A stretch of 64,000 bases of DNA from Isochrysis galbana (Eukaryota > Haptophyta > Isochrysidales > Isochrysidaceae), in NCBI GenBank assembly GCA_018136815.1, contig CM030936.1:5865774-5929773 (forward strand), given 5' to 3'. Below the pieces are notes generated by a model. The model was not told the DNA's origin and ran no database searches. It saw nothing but the letters and a program-made list of their open reading frames with translations. Both the position numbers and the translations under genes were made by a program. Below, piece after piece: positions 20,311 to 30,894 of this stretch. The stretch's first letter is position 1, and every line of letters starts with the position of its first letter.

Positions 20311-21197
20311 TGCCATTCCAAAAATACAACTGCCCCAACTGCCATTCCAAAAATACAACTGCCCAACTGCCTCTCCAAAAAGACAACTGCCCAACTGCCG
20401 CTCCAAAAAGACAACTGCCCAACTGCCTCTCCACAAATACAATTGTTCAACTGCCTCTCCAAAAATACAACTGCCCAACTACCATTCCAAAAATACAACT
20501 GCCCAACTACCATTCCAAAAATACAACTGCCTCTCCAAAAAGACAACTGCCCCCATATTCTGGAGCTCACGCCACCGCGCCCAGTCGGGAGGAGCCGCAC
20601 ACCACTGCCATTCCAAAAACAACTGCCCCAACTGCCATTCCAAAAATACAACTTCCCAACTGCCAAACTGCCATTCCAAAAAATACAACTGCCCAACTGC
20701 CTACACAAATACAACTGCCCAACTGCCCCAACTGCCATTCCAAAAATACAACTGCCCAACTGCCATTCCAAAAACTGCCCAACTGCCTCTCCACAAATAC
20801 AACTGCCCCCAACTGCCATTCCAAAAAATACAACTGCCCAACTGCCTACACAAATACAACTGCCCAACTGCCCCAACTGCCATTCCAAAAAATACAACTG
20901 CCCAACTGCCTCCACAAATACAACTGCCCAACTGCCCCAACTGCCATTCCAAAAATACAACTACCCAACTGCCTCCACAAATACAACTGCCCAACTGCCT
21001 CCACAAATACAACTGCCCAACTGCCCCAACTGCCATTCCAAAAATACAACTGCCCAACTGCCATTCCAAAAAATACAACTGCCCAACTGCCCCAACTGCC
21101 ATTCCAAAAATACAACTGCCCAACTGCCATTCCAAAAAATACAACTGCCCAACTGCCATTCCAAAAAATACAACTGCCTCTCCACAAATACAACTTC
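20311..21197 (+). repeat. CAACTG satellite, left arm of the giant inverted repeat
   Basis: Each unit starts CAACTGCC and is followed by one of a few tails (ATTCCAAAAATA, TCTCCAAAAAGA, TCCACAAATA, TACACAAATA or none). The reverse complement of 22431-23318 matches it through rare variants such as CAATTGTTCAACTG and the embedded CTCACGCCACCGCGCCCAG. That means the arms were copied as a block rather than assembled independently. Confidence 0.9.
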
Positions 21198-21437
21198 CTC
21201 CCACCGCGCCTGTCATCACCTCCGCCTGCCGCCTGTCATCACCTGCCATCACCTGGCCTCCCCACACACTGCCCTTGCATCTCCGTCGCAGCAGCTCCTT
21301 CTTTCCACCCTTGTCACAAATGCTACCGCACAAAACACGCCGCCTACCGGACAAGCCGATGGACTGTACCAGGATGGCGCTGGAGATTGTGCTGGACCAT
21401 ATGCGACCTGACACCTATCGTATCGTCGTCGCGGGCG
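21198..21437 (+). other. unique spacer between satellite arms
   Basis: These 240 bp do not belong to the satellite. One frame reads PDKPMDCTRMALEIVLDH then MRPDTYRIVVAG, which looks like ordinary coding sequence and may be a stranded gene fragment. No family is recognised. Confidence 0.4.
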
Positions 21438-22430
21438 ACTGGGCGCGGTGGCGTGAGTTCCAGAATATGGGGGCAGTTGTCTTTTTGGAGAGGCAGTTGT
21501 ATTTTTGGAATTGTAGTTAGGCAGTTGTATTTTTGGAGAGGCAGTTGGGCAGTTGTATTTTTGGAGAGGCAGTTGTATTTTTGGAATGGTAGTTGGGCAG
21601 TTGTATTTTTTGGAATGGCAGTTGGGCAGTTGTATTTGTGGAGAGGCAGTTGTATTTTTGGAATGGTAGTTGGGCAGTTGTATTTTTTGGAATGGCAGTT
21701 GGGCAGTTGTATTTGTGGAGAGGCAGTTGGGCAGTTGTATTTGTGGAGAGGCAGTTGGACAGTTGTATTTTTTGGAATGGCAGTTGGGCAGTTGTATTTT
21801 TTGGAATGGCAGTTGTATTTTTTGGAATGGCAGTTGTATTTTTTGGAATGGCAGTTGGGCAGTTGTATTTTTGGAATGGCAGTTGGGGCAGTTGGGCAGT
21901 TGTATTTGTGGAGGCAGTTGGGCAGTTGTATTTTTTGGGCAGTTGGGAAGTTGTATTTTTGGAATGGCAGTTGGGGCAGTTGGGCAGTTGGGAAGTTGTA
22001 TTTTTGGAATGGCAGTTGGGTGGGCAGTTGTATTTGTGGAGAGGCAGTTGTATTTTTTGGAATGCAGTTGGGCAGTTGTATTTTTGGAATGGCAGTTGGG
22101 GCAGTTGGGCAGTTGTATTTGTGGAGGCAGTTGGGCAGTTGTATTTTTTGGGCAGTTGGGAAGTTGTATTTTTGGAATGGCAGTTGGGGCAGTTGGGCAG
22201 TTGGGAAGTTGTATTTTTGGAATGGCAGTTGGGGCAGTTGGGCAGTTGTATTTGTGGAGAGGCAGTTGTATTTTTTGGAATGCAGTTGGGCAGTTGTATT
22301 TTTGGAATGGCAGTTGGGGCAGTTGGGCAGTTGTATTTGTGGAGGCAGTTGGGCAGTTGTATTTTTGGAATGGCAGTTTGGCAGTTGGGAAGTTGTATTT
22401 TTGTAATGGCAGTTGGGGCAGTTGGGCAGT
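21438..22430 (-). repeat. CAACTG satellite, middle block in inverted orientation
   Basis: This is the same unit set as the arms, read on the minus strand. It begins with GACTGGGCGCGGTGGCGTGAG, which recurs directly at about 23036, so this block and the right arm are themselves a diverged direct duplication. Confidence 0.88.
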
Positions 22431-23318
22431 TGTATTTGTGGAGAGGCAGTTGTATTTTTTGGAATGGCAGTTGGGCAGTTGTATTTTTTGGAATGGCAGT
22501 TGGGCAGTTGTATTTTTGGAATGGCAGTTGGGGCAGTTGGGCAGTTGTATTTTTTGGAATGGCAGTTGGGCAGTTGTATTTTTGGAATGGCAGTTGGGGC
22601 AGTTGGGCAGTTGTATTTGTGGAGGCAGTTGGGCAGTTGTATTTGTGGAGGCAGTTGGGTAGTTGTATTTTTGGAATGGCAGTTGGGGCAGTTGGGCAGT
22701 TGTATTTGTGGAGGCAGTTGGGCAGTTGTATTTTTTGGAATGGCAGTTGGGGCAGTTGGGCAGTTGTATTTGTGTAGGCAGTTGGGCAGTTGTATTTTTT
22801 GGAATGGCAGTTGGGGGCAGTTGTATTTGTGGAGAGGCAGTTGGGCAGTTTTTGGAATGGCAGTTGGGCAGTTGTATTTTTGGAATGGCAGTTGGGGCAG
22901 TTGGGCAGTTGTATTTGTGTAGGCAGTTGGGCAGTTGTATTTTTTGGAATGGCAGTTTGGCAGTTGGGAAGTTGTATTTTTGGAATGGCAGTTGGGGCAG
23001 TTGTTTTTGGAATGGCAGTGGTGTGCGGCTCCTCCCGACTGGGCGCGGTGGCGTGAGCTCCAGAATATGGGGGCAGTTGTCTTTTTGGAGAGGCAGTTGT
23101 ATTTTTGGAATGGTAGTTGGGCAGTTGTATTTTTGGAATGGTAGTTGGGCAGTTGTATTTTTGGAGAGGCAGTTGAACAATTGTATTTGTGGAGAGGCAG
23201 TTGGGCAGTTGTCTTTTTGGAGCGGCAGTTGGGCAGTTGTCTTTTTGGAGAGGCAGTTGGGCAGTTGTATTTTTGGAATGGCAGTTGGGGCAGTTGTATT
23301 TTTGGAATGGCAGTGGTG
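22431..23318 (-). repeat. CAACTG satellite, right arm of the giant inverted repeat
   Basis: This is the reverse complement of 20311-21197, with no difference seen in the parts I compared base by base. It ends at the shared CACACCACTGCC. It is followed at once by an ordinary open frame on the minus strand. Confidence 0.9.
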
Positions 23319-23329
23319 TGCGCACCGTC

Positions 23330-23914
23330 GATTGGTACAAAGAGACCATCCACGATCTTGCCCGCATACACCTCAGCCCACAGAGGCTTCGAGTACTCGA
23401 GTTCGATGGATTGAGTCGTCACATGAAGGTTGAAACACATCGTATGCATGGCACATACAAGCTGACCATTCACAAGAGGCAACCCATCAAATGTTAGCTT
23501 CAGCACCGGTGGTGCCGAACGTGCTACCTCAAGCTTGATCATTTGTGGAACAGACTGTAACACATCGACCATAGGCGACTCCGATAGGCGACATCCTTCC
23601 ACTACCAATGGCCAACGCCGCGCCAATTGCCCTCGACTCACTGGTGGCACGGTCGTTGAAGAAGTAGAAGACGACTGCTTCCTGCAATCGAGAATGGCAC
23701 CACACGTGCCAGCTTGCGGTGGTTGTGACGATTCGACCGAGGACGAGTCGACGCGCAGGCAGGGCTCAAAGCACGTCTTGTCGGCCAAGAGGCAGAGGGC
23801 GCTATGTAAGTCATGTTCCGGAGAGAAGATGATGCAATACTCCACAAGGGTGTACCACATGCGGACCGCTTCCATGGATGTGAAGAAGGGCTCTTGTCCA
23901 CCTCGGGTCTGCAT
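23330..23914 (-). CDS. hypothetical protein interrupted by the satellite
   Basis: About 195 residues of normal composition on the minus strand, with Cys, Trp and mixed hydrophobic content (MWYTLVEYCIIFSPEHD, LEYSKPLWAEVYAGKIVDG). The frame then runs without a stop into the satellite at 23318. I recognise no family. The natural 3' part of the gene is presumably missing, displaced by the repeat, or joined by splicing across it. Its 5' end overlaps the open frame leading into the VWD-like exon on the other strand, so one of the two starts is wrong. Confidence 0.4.
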
Positions 23915-24004
23915 CAGTCGGTGATGGAGCTGGGTACAGAGAGCATGGATCGCCAGGAGTGGTCGTTACTGCTTGACTCATCCGATACGCCCTTGTACCC
24001 ACAG

Positions 24005-24829
24005 ACCGCGGGACTGCCCGCGGTGATCAACGACGTCAACTGTGCCGCATACCTCCCCGGCGGCGCGCTCCACGGCGACCCGCACCTCACGTTTGCGCAC
24101 GGCGGCAAGGCCGACTTCCGTGGCTGCGACGGCTGCCTCTTCAATGTGCTGAGCACCAATGACCTGAGCGTAAATATACGCACACGAGACGCGTACTTCA
24201 ATCTCCACGGCTCGGACGTCCACGGTTCCTTCGTGACCGACGTCTATACCGCGTGGCGAAGCGCAGATGGCACGTGGCTCAACCTCACCTACGCACAGGA
24301 TGAGGTGGGTGATGGCAATTGGGGATGGAACGCGGTACGCGCAACGTGCGCCGGTCGCGCGCTGCGTACTTACCCCAAGTCGCTTGCCTCCTGCGCCGCG
24401 GCGCGCCTCACGCTCGACTACTCGTCGCTCGTGCTCACACTCCCCGAGTGGACCATCAAGCTCGGCTCGCGGCCCGTGTACGACCGGATCGATGGCCCCA
24501 AACACCGGCTCGACATGAGCTTCGTACCTGTGATGGCCGAGAATCGCCTTAGTGCGTGGCCGCACGGGCTTATCGGGCAGTCCTTCGATGGCGATGCTAA
24601 ACCGCGCTCTGGGGCGCAGGACGATTACTCCGCCGCCCATGTCGTGACCAAGGCTATGGCCGAAGGCGCGATCGAGGGCGACTGGCGTGACTACTTGGTC
24701 AGTGAGCCCTTTGCGACCGCCTTCCGCTTCTCGCGCTTTGGCGCTCTACCAGGCACGACCAAGCCACGCGATCTGACGCGCCTCCCCACATGGCACGCAC
24801 CGCCGCAGAGTGCCGCCGGTGCCGAATAA
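24005..24829 (+). CDS. VWD-like extracellular domain protein
   Basis: The exon encodes GDPHLTFAHGGKADFRGCDG near its start and HGLIGQSFDGD later. These are the opening GDPH and the GLxGxxDG-like blocks of von Willebrand factor type D domains. It ends with AEGAIEGDWRDY and FRFSRF, as in a protein group I know from unicellular algae and dinoflagellates. VWD domains act outside the cell or in surface coats, so secretion is inferred. No signal peptide is visible. The frame is open upstream to 23813, but TTGTACCCACAG just before 24005 looks like a 3' splice site, and I place the exon start there. The stop at 24829 is followed by an A-rich tract. Confidence 0.75.
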   Translation, partial: TAGLPAVINDVNCAAYLPGGALHGDPHLTFAHGGKADFRGCDGCLFNVLSTNDLSVNIRTRDAYFNLHGSDVHGSFVTDVYTAWRSADGTWLNLTYAQDEVGDGNWGWNAVRATCAGRALRTYPKSLASCAAARLTLDYSSLVLTLPEWTIKLGSRPVYDRIDGPKHRLDMSFVPVMAENRLSAWPHGLIGQSFDGDAKPRSGAQDDYSAAHVVTKAMAEGAIEGDWRDYLVSEPFATAFRFSRFGALPGTTKPRDLTRLPTWHAPPQSAAGAE

Positions 24830-25032
24830 ACGCGTCCTTCCACACAACCAAAAAAAAAGATTTTTTTTGTATGTGTATTCAACAAAACTCCCTACCATGA
24901 AAAGTTTTTGATGAAGCGAGTACGTTTCCACGGGATCGTGATGACCAAACTAGCGTGGTACGTTACTCAGAACAGTCGTATTATTCTCTACTCCACGACA
25001 TCATTGTGACAACGCGATAGATACAACAGTTG

Positions 25033-25212
25033 GAATCTATTGCACACATCTTCCATTGCCCATCGATATGAAGCCATCTACTTTGTTTCAACGTCCTCAT
25101 CGCGCGCTACGTGGACGTCGAGCATTCAGCAAACGCAAAAAGACCGCACATGACATGCGCGCAATGAAACACGTTGAGAATCTATTGCACACATCTTCCA
25201 TTGCCCATCGAT
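25033..25212 (+). repeat. 34-bp direct repeat, 144 bp apart
   Basis: The word GAATCTATTGCACACATC with its continuation through TTGCCCATCGAT occurs at 25033-25068 and again at 25177-25212. Between and after the copies I see no gene I can name. Confidence 0.7.
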
Positions 25213-25384
25213 TCATGGTGAAGCCTTTCACGGGGAGTGAACACAGGTTTCAGTTACACCTCTGTACGTACTTATACGGGGAGGGGATCGAGCCCAGTCG
25301 GCCCAAAGCTGTCTTGCGGCTCTTTCCGACTCCTCGTCAGCGATGGCGCCTGGCTTGTGTGCACTCGACCCCATCATCCCTCCG

Positions 25385-25702
25385 TCACACTCGTAAAGCT
25401 CCAGCTCGTCTGAGGGTTTCATGATTATGATATGCGACAGCATCACAGTCGGGACACAGACTTCTAACGATTTCTTTTACTGTATTATTGTTTGTATTGA
25501 ATATTCTGATTAATTCTCCGTCGATTTGTTTTCCATTCTTTACTTTAACCAAACGGTACATGGAATCGAATAGTATGGACATCTGTATAAGACCACTCCT
25601 AACTACGTCACGTTCGATCCCTTTGACACAATCGACGGGATCCTTGTTACCTAACAAGGAGTTAGATAGCTGTTGTGGATGAGTTGGGGCTTCTTTATTC
25701 AT
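25385..25702 (-). CDS. AT-rich hypothetical ORF
   Basis: A 105-residue frame with a normal amino-acid mix (SILFDSMYRLVKVKNGKQID, SLCPDCDAVAYHNHE). It includes a CPDC pair that could bind metal. The composition is AT-rich like the frame at 17287-18279 and unlike its surroundings. No family is recognised. It may be a fragment of horizontally acquired or viral-type sequence. Confidence 0.4.
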   Translation of the reverse strand: MNKEAPTHPQQLSNSLLGNKDPVDCVKGIERDVVRSGLIQMSILFDSMYRLVKVKNGKQIDGELIRIFNTNNNTVKEIVRSLCPDCDAVAYHNHETLRRAGALRV

Positions 25703-25831
25703 ATCTCTTGTCTCATACGACTACATTTTATTCCCCTCCCTGTCCACCTGCCTCCACTGCGAGGGGGGGGGGGGGTCAAGTGTCAACCACCACCCAACCC
25801 CGATAAACTTCAACCAGAGGGCTTGCTCACT

Positions 25832-25931
25832 NNNNNNNNNNNNNNNNNNNNNNNNNNNNNNNNNNNNNNNNNNNNNNNNNNNNNNNNNNNNNNNNNNNNN
25901 NNNNNNNNNNNNNNNNNNNNNNNNNNNNNNN
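25832..25931. other. assembly gap (100 N)
   Basis: Exactly 100 N characters, the usual placeholder for a scaffold gap of unknown length. It truncates the minus-strand gene at 25932. Confidence 0.99.
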
Positions 25932-26533
25932 ACACGACGAACCTCATGTGCACATTGTTTGGCCGCGAGGTTGAGTGCCGCGATCAAGACAGGCCTCACA
26001 CTGTACATGTCAAAGACGAAACCGCGGCAGAGCGCATGATGCACAATGGTAATTGTCATCTGGATAGTGAAGTCGTCGAGCGAGAGGCTCGTGGCCACTG
26101 CAACAAGGATGGCCGCCACTTCGGCTTGGAGAAGGAGTGGTTTGCTTGCCCCGTCAACCTTCCCGGCGCAGATTGCGTCGTGCGACATCTTGGTGATGTC
26201 GCAGATGAATGGCGGTCCCAGCGAGTTTGACGCCTCCGAGAGCTTGCAGGCACGCACAGGCTGCTTTGGATCGTCGAGCCAGTCGTTCGGTGGGGGCATG
26301 GTGACGAAAACACGCATAGCATGCGCGGCCATGAATATTGTGTCGACCGACGCGCACGTAGACCTTGCCTTTGGGCAGAGCGAGCAGAGATCTGCAAAGG
26401 AGGAGCTGGCGTCCTCCTCAATGTTTGCTGAGCTGGAGGAGCAGAGCCCGAGCGCGAGCGGCGTGGTGAGATTGGCGGTGGATGGGCGGAACTTAGACGA
26501 GGCCGGGTGCATGCTCCGGATGAGCCCCATCAT
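25932..26533 (-). CDS. possible cyclin-box protein, truncated by the gap
   Basis: The minus-strand frame from the ATG at 26533 runs into the gap. Its last third (TITIVHHALCRGFVFDMYSV then AALNLAAKQCAHEV) resembles the cyclin-box helices that precede the LLxAxK block of PHO80/cyclin-U-type cyclins. The first 100 residues are Ser-rich and low in homology. If correct, it would be a CDK partner with its C-terminus in the gap. I could be over-reading a helical pattern. The start is chosen as the first Met before a plausible N-terminus. Confidence 0.4.
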
Positions 26534-27303
26534 GTCAAGCACAGAGGGCCGTGGGTTCCCTTGGTCTTGGCTGGCGAGAGGGGAGCGGGCGAGCAGGGTC
26601 CTGCACTGGGAGGGCAAGAGAGGTTCCGTAGGTGAGACAGAGAGAGAGATTTTCCGTAGAGAACTGAGTGGGCGAACTACGGCGAGCCATAGAGCAGGAA
26701 GACGAGTAAAGCAGGAGAGCGAGGAGGGGTGTGGGACCGGAGAGAGAGAGAGAGAGAGGCGCCGTGGTCCTCGAGAGATTCTTTGGAGAGGGGCAGCTGC
26801 GCGCTGGGGATCGTCTTTGAATGGGGTTGCCGCAGCGCCCCGGGGCTCTTGGAAAGTTCTGGGCCGCTCGGCGACATCACCGGAGATCAAGCTCTGGAGA
26901 GTCGCAGGTGAGACGCTGACCAGGGAGATCTGCACCACATCAGCCGGCACGGCGCGGAACGACGGCGAGTCGAAGCGGATCGGCGGCTGCGCGGAGGACC
27001 TCGGACCATCTTGCGCGTGGAGAAGTGCAGAGAAGCTTCTCCGCAGCGCTCGGCTTTCCTTTCTGCAAGGTTGCAGTCGCAGCCAAAGATGCATTCGCAA
27101 ATAAGAGAGGTCTATTTGATACTTTGGAACAGCAGAGTTGGAACGGACGAGGAATTTTACAGAGTTGAAACTCTTGTTGAAAGAAGGTTGAAAGAGCCCG
27201 CGGAATTTCAACCCGGCGACTACAATACAGCCACCACAACGCCCACATCCTCCAGCCCCCTGCAAAGTTTTTTTGATTCGTAGGTCGGTCAAACCGGGGC
27301 TTC

Positions 27304-27338
27304 TTAACTCTTTACTGCCGGGCCGAAGCACCGCAAAC
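27304..27338 (+). repeat. piggyBac-like terminus, second copy
   Basis: TTAACTCTTTACTGCCGGG is the same as the end of the MITE at 9467. It is interrupted 30 bp in by the element at 27339 and resumes at 27523 (CCGCAAACAGGTGCTTC). I found no matching far end. Confidence 0.6.
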
Positions 27339-27522
27339 CCTAGATGGGAAATACGTATTCACCGTATTTGGCCAGAGGCCAAATACATATGTATTTGGCT
27401 GTATTTGAAGCCCGTCCTGGGTTGTAGGTCTCGAATGTATTTGAAATGTATTTGGCCGGAGGCCAAATACATATGTATTTGGCTGTATTTGCAGGCCCCA
27501 GCGACCGTATTTCCCATCTAGG
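27339..27522. mobile_element. 184-bp MITE with 17-bp TIRs and 8-bp duplication
   Basis: Perfect terminal inverted repeats CCTAGATGGGAAATACG (27339-27355; complement 27506-27522) flank internal palindromes of GTATTTGGCC words. CCGCAAAC lies directly outside both ends (27331-27338, 27523-27530). An 8-bp duplication is typical of hAT transposons, whose C-terminal fragments are at 45.4 and 62.5 kb. The element has no coding capacity. Confidence 0.9.
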
Positions 27523-27530
27523 CCGCAAAC

Positions 27531-29217
27531 AGGTGCTTCACCGCAGCTGTTTTGTTGTACGGTGGCTCATGGGGGGGAGGGCTCTCACGAGAAATATTGG
27601 ACTCAAAACACGATAACAAAGCGGAGTGAGGAGTGAGGATGAGGAGTGATTTTCGGCCGAGGCGTTGCTTCCCCCCCCCCCCCCCGCCCCCCCCCCCCCC
27701 CTACCCCCTACCCCCTTTCGTCGGCGCGGCGGCGCGGGGGGTGGGGGTCAAAGGTCAGAGGTCGGGAGCACGGTGAAATCGGCTCGTTGGCCACCTTCCC
27801 GTGTAGCTCTTGAAGAAGAGTTATGTCGATCTTGGCCTACCGCCTACCGCGCTTGCGCCAGGACTGAGCAGGGGTGAGATGGGCTCATCCACCTCTTGAC
27901 GGATTGGAGGTTATGGATGGAACAGGAGGAACCGAACGGGACGGAAGGTAGGCGGCGGCAGGCACGGCATTTTGGCCATTAGCGGGCGAGACGGGCAGGC
28001 CATCTTCCATGGTTGGGAGATGGATGGCGGGCAGTGGCGAGGGCGAGCGCGAAGACGGAGCGGACATAGCGGATAGCGAGGGTGAGTGGGTGAGTGAGTG
28101 GATTTGGTTGGTGTTGTAAGATTGCTGGTTACGACTGAGCGAGAGCGAGAGCGAAAACGAGGGAGCGAGGAGCGACTGAGACGAGGGACGAGGGCGACAG
28201 AGGCCGACAGGGTACCAATCCGATGAGTCCGACAATAATCCGAGACACGCACACTTGACTTTCACCCAACATTCCTCCACACTAACGTATCTTTCTCCAC
28301 TTGGGCGGGGAAAACACAGAAGGAAGGAAACAAGGAAGAGAAAGCCGACAAGAGAGCGATGATGCGACGGAAGAGCCGACGGCGAACGGCGGTTACCGCG
28401 AACGAATAGATAGAAAGTAAGGAGGGAATCTACGAGCGTAAACCGGAAGGGGAGAGAGGGTAGGCTTCGCGCGGGGGAAAGGTCCGCAACGACGAACACC
28501 TACGACGAGAGCGAGAACGAGCGCGGGGGAACGACAGCAAGGAGGGACCAAAGGCAGAGCAAGGCCCAAGGTGCAAAGGAGCGAAACAGGAGCGAGACAG
28601 GCCACAAAGGGGCGCAACGGCAAGGAGCGAGGGGCGAGTTACGAGTGCAGAGTTCTACAAGTTACGAGTAAAACCCCGCGGCAACAAGAACGACTGGGCT
28701 CGAAGACGCCTAAGGTCGGAAGTCGATCGCGGATGCGACACCCCCCTGCTAGAATCGAGCGTCCTCGCGAGGTAGAGGTGAGCGAAACAGATGGGGACAG
28801 AAAGCAAAGACAAGGCAAATACGCAATTAAGGTGAGCCACACCCGTCCGGACTGGGAGGTGAAGAATCGGCGGTCGGCACGGCAGTCCGCAAGACCGCAG
28901 GATTCAGTATAATAGTCCCCTCTCTTCTCTCTTTTACGAGAGTTTTACCTGAGGGTTTAGGCGGTGTGGCGACGCCCAACTATTACACGGCTGGCCCTAT
29001 TACAAACGCTTGGAAGAGTCAAGTCAGTGCTTTGCAAGTGTTCCGTGGGGAAGACGAGGGCTCGCGGACAGACGGCTAGAGAGTTCCACGCGGGGGAAAC
29101 CGTTCGGCTACCGCGGGGGAAAAATTCGGCGACCGCGGGGGGGAAATTCGGCGACCGCGGAGGAGCGGCAGAGATAAAGAAAACGAGCGTAGAACCAACG
29201 AAACGAGGGCGAGACGG
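27531..29217 (-). other. gypsy-related noncoding and gag-like stretch
   Basis: After a C-run near 27670 the sequence is purine-rich on the plus strand and contains no confident gene. A minus-strand frame at 27885-28065 (SAPSSRSPSPLPAIHLP) resembles the Pro/Ser-rich gag starts of LTR elements. Near 28910-28930 the minus strand has a polypurine run (GAGAGAAGAGAGGGG), as expected before a 3' LTR of the gypsy element at 29218-29925. I could not define LTR borders. Confidence 0.35.
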
Positions 29218-29925
29218 TCAGAACTCGCCGGAGGTGACAACCAAGTCTACTAGAGAGCGGAGCGATGACGGCATCCGAACGAGGGCCTCAGAGCGGCAGC
29301 GAACAAAGGGCGATGTCCAAAGGGCCTCGGGCGGTAGCGCGTCGGAGCGGTACCAAGGGGTCGAGAGCGAAGCTGTGAAAGCATACCACCACTCTCCGAG
29401 CGCAAACCACGCTCGATGAGGACGGGGCACGAGATGGGGTGAAGGATCCACTGCATGGGGATGCAGAGCGGGCAGAGGCTCGAAAGCTCCCACATGGGCG
29501 ACATGCACATCGCGTGGAAGTGAACGGAGGCGAGGCGAGCGTCGTGGATGAGTATCAGGGGAGACTTCGGGGCCGATGCGATGCATGTCCGTGAGACCGT
29601 GCGCGCGCGAGGTCCCGGTGAAGGCGGGAGAAGGCTGTAGTCGGGCCCGCTTTGATGTCTGGGAACTGGTAATGGTTGTCCGTGGATGTGCGTTGTCGTA
29701 GTCAGTGACGAGGTCGGCACAGCGGCGTGACAGTTCTGTTAGGGGCTCCCACGTGGCCGCAGATCGCGGATAACCGCGCCACTTGACGAGGTAATGGCGA
29801 TCTTGTCCCCGGCCTTTGCGATCGAGTAGAGCTTCTACTAGGTGTTCATCAGATTGAAGGGGGTCATCATCCGTGAGAGTGTAGTAGGGGCGTAGATTAG
29901 TAACATGTACTTCTTCAGAAAGCAT
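29218..29925 (-). pseudogene. Ty3/gypsy chromovirus integrase end with chromodomain
   Basis: This 235-codon minus-strand frame starts just after the integrase core. LSEEVHVTNLRPYY is the GPY/F-like end, followed by a chromodomain (VEALLDRKGRGQDRHYLVKW then RGYPRSAATWEP, about residues 29-78). The aromatic residues for methyl-lysine binding are partly kept (Y, W, W). The tail is a long low-homology region. Upstream integrase, RNase H and RT are missing: homology ends at about 29960 at a repeat junction. It is a 3' fragment of an otherwise lost element. Confidence 0.85.
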
Positions 29926-29987
29926 CCTATTTTCTTGATCGCGTAGTCGATAGCGGCCACCACCGAGTGCTTCGGCGACTCGGTCTG

Positions 29988-30102
29988 CTGACGGGCTTCA
30001 GCTCGTCATCGTCTCCGAAGCCGTCTCCTCAGCCGCGCCTGCCGCCGGCTTGCCACCTTCCTCATTGCCCTCAGGCCCTAAGGGCCATCCCAATTCGTCA
30101 TA
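29988..30102 (+). repeat. inverted partner of 35246-35351
   Basis: TCGTCTCCGAAGCCGTCTCC and what follows match the complement of 35246-35351 with few differences. The end is a hairpin of the form TGACGGGCTTCAGCTCGTCA. A perfect version, TGACGGGCTTCAGCCCGTCA, lies at about 30552. Confidence 0.7.
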
Positions 30103-30490
30103 GCCGTCATCTGGAGCGCGTGGTCTCTTATTGCGTTGGTAGGTCTCTTGGAATCCTGCGTAGCAAGATTGCCTCTCGTTTCCGTTATGGTGCGATTCCC
30201 GTTCCAGACAAGATCGCCGACAGATCGCCCTTTGGTCGTCGTCCGTCGTTGTCTGACCGGAGTGTTTGGGTTTGATTTCAGTCGAGTTATGTGAGAAAGT
30301 CGTGGGGCGAGAGTCGGGGTGTTTTCCTGGGTGTCTCTGTCCGTCGTCCTGTCGTCAGTCGTCATTTGTCGCTCTCGCTCTCGTCACTCTCGCTCTCGTA
30401 ACACTCATACCCTACAATCTCGCCTCGCCTCGCCAGCCCCTGCCATCACAGCCCTCCTCACACTCACCCTCGCCTCTCGCTACTCGCTCG

Positions 30491-30712
30491 ATGTCGCTCT
30501 CGCCGCCGTCCTCGTCCTCGCTCAAGCCCGCCTGCCCGCCTTCCTCTGCTGACGGGCTTCAGCCCGTCACTGGAAAGATTCATCAAACTGAGCAAGGCGC
30601 TATCATTCGCCAACTCAACGGACTCCGCGCGAACCGCCCAGGCGGGCATGGGGAGACGACCCAAAAAGAGGATAGATTTGGCCGACATCCGGCCACTATA
30701 CGAACTAGATAA
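30491..30712 (+). CDS. gag-like ORF start (LTR element remnant)
   Basis: A 73-codon Pro/Ser-rich frame beginning MSLSPPSSSSLKPACPP after a pyrimidine-rich leader resembles gag starts at about 35526 and 28065 (minus). It contains the TGACGGGCTTCAGCCCGTCA hairpin. There are no domains, so this is weak evidence. Confidence 0.3.
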   Translation: MSLSPPSSSSLKPACPPSSADGLQPVTGKIHQTEQGAIIRQLNGLRANRPGGHGETTQKEDRFGRHPATIRTR

Positions 30713-30748
30713 TAAGAACGAGTTGACCCCCAGCGCGGAGCTCGTATC

Positions 30749-30774
30749 CCTACCTAGCTAGAAAGCTAGGTAGG
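30749..30774. other. perfect 11-bp stem-loop
   Basis: CCTACCTAGCT and AGCTAGGTAGG are separated by AGAA. It lies just after the gag-like frame, and its function is unknown. Confidence 0.6.
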
Positions 30775-30894
30775 AATAGAGCACCTAGTAGAGACAGAAA
30801 CCACGAAGCAAACGAGATAGAGACGACTAAAACGCTGATGCACCACCCTTGGGGTGACCACACCATAAGAGGCCCGATCTACCCAGCCAACATG

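Noticed and set aside
18796-21520. Several very long frames (600-870 codons) across the satellite on both strands
   Set aside because: The repeated units lack stop codons in several frames. Translations are monotonous Gln/Leu/Pro/Asn/Cys or Gly/Ser/Trp/Ala/Val repeats on both strands, so openness reflects the repeat and not coding.
19015-23318. CRISPR-like array
   Set aside because: There are no uniform repeats separated by unique spacers of constant size. Units are nested and the host is eukaryotic.
25056-25424. 122-codon plus-strand frame
   Set aside because: It overlaps a direct repeat, has no recognisable pattern, and its composition changes halfway.
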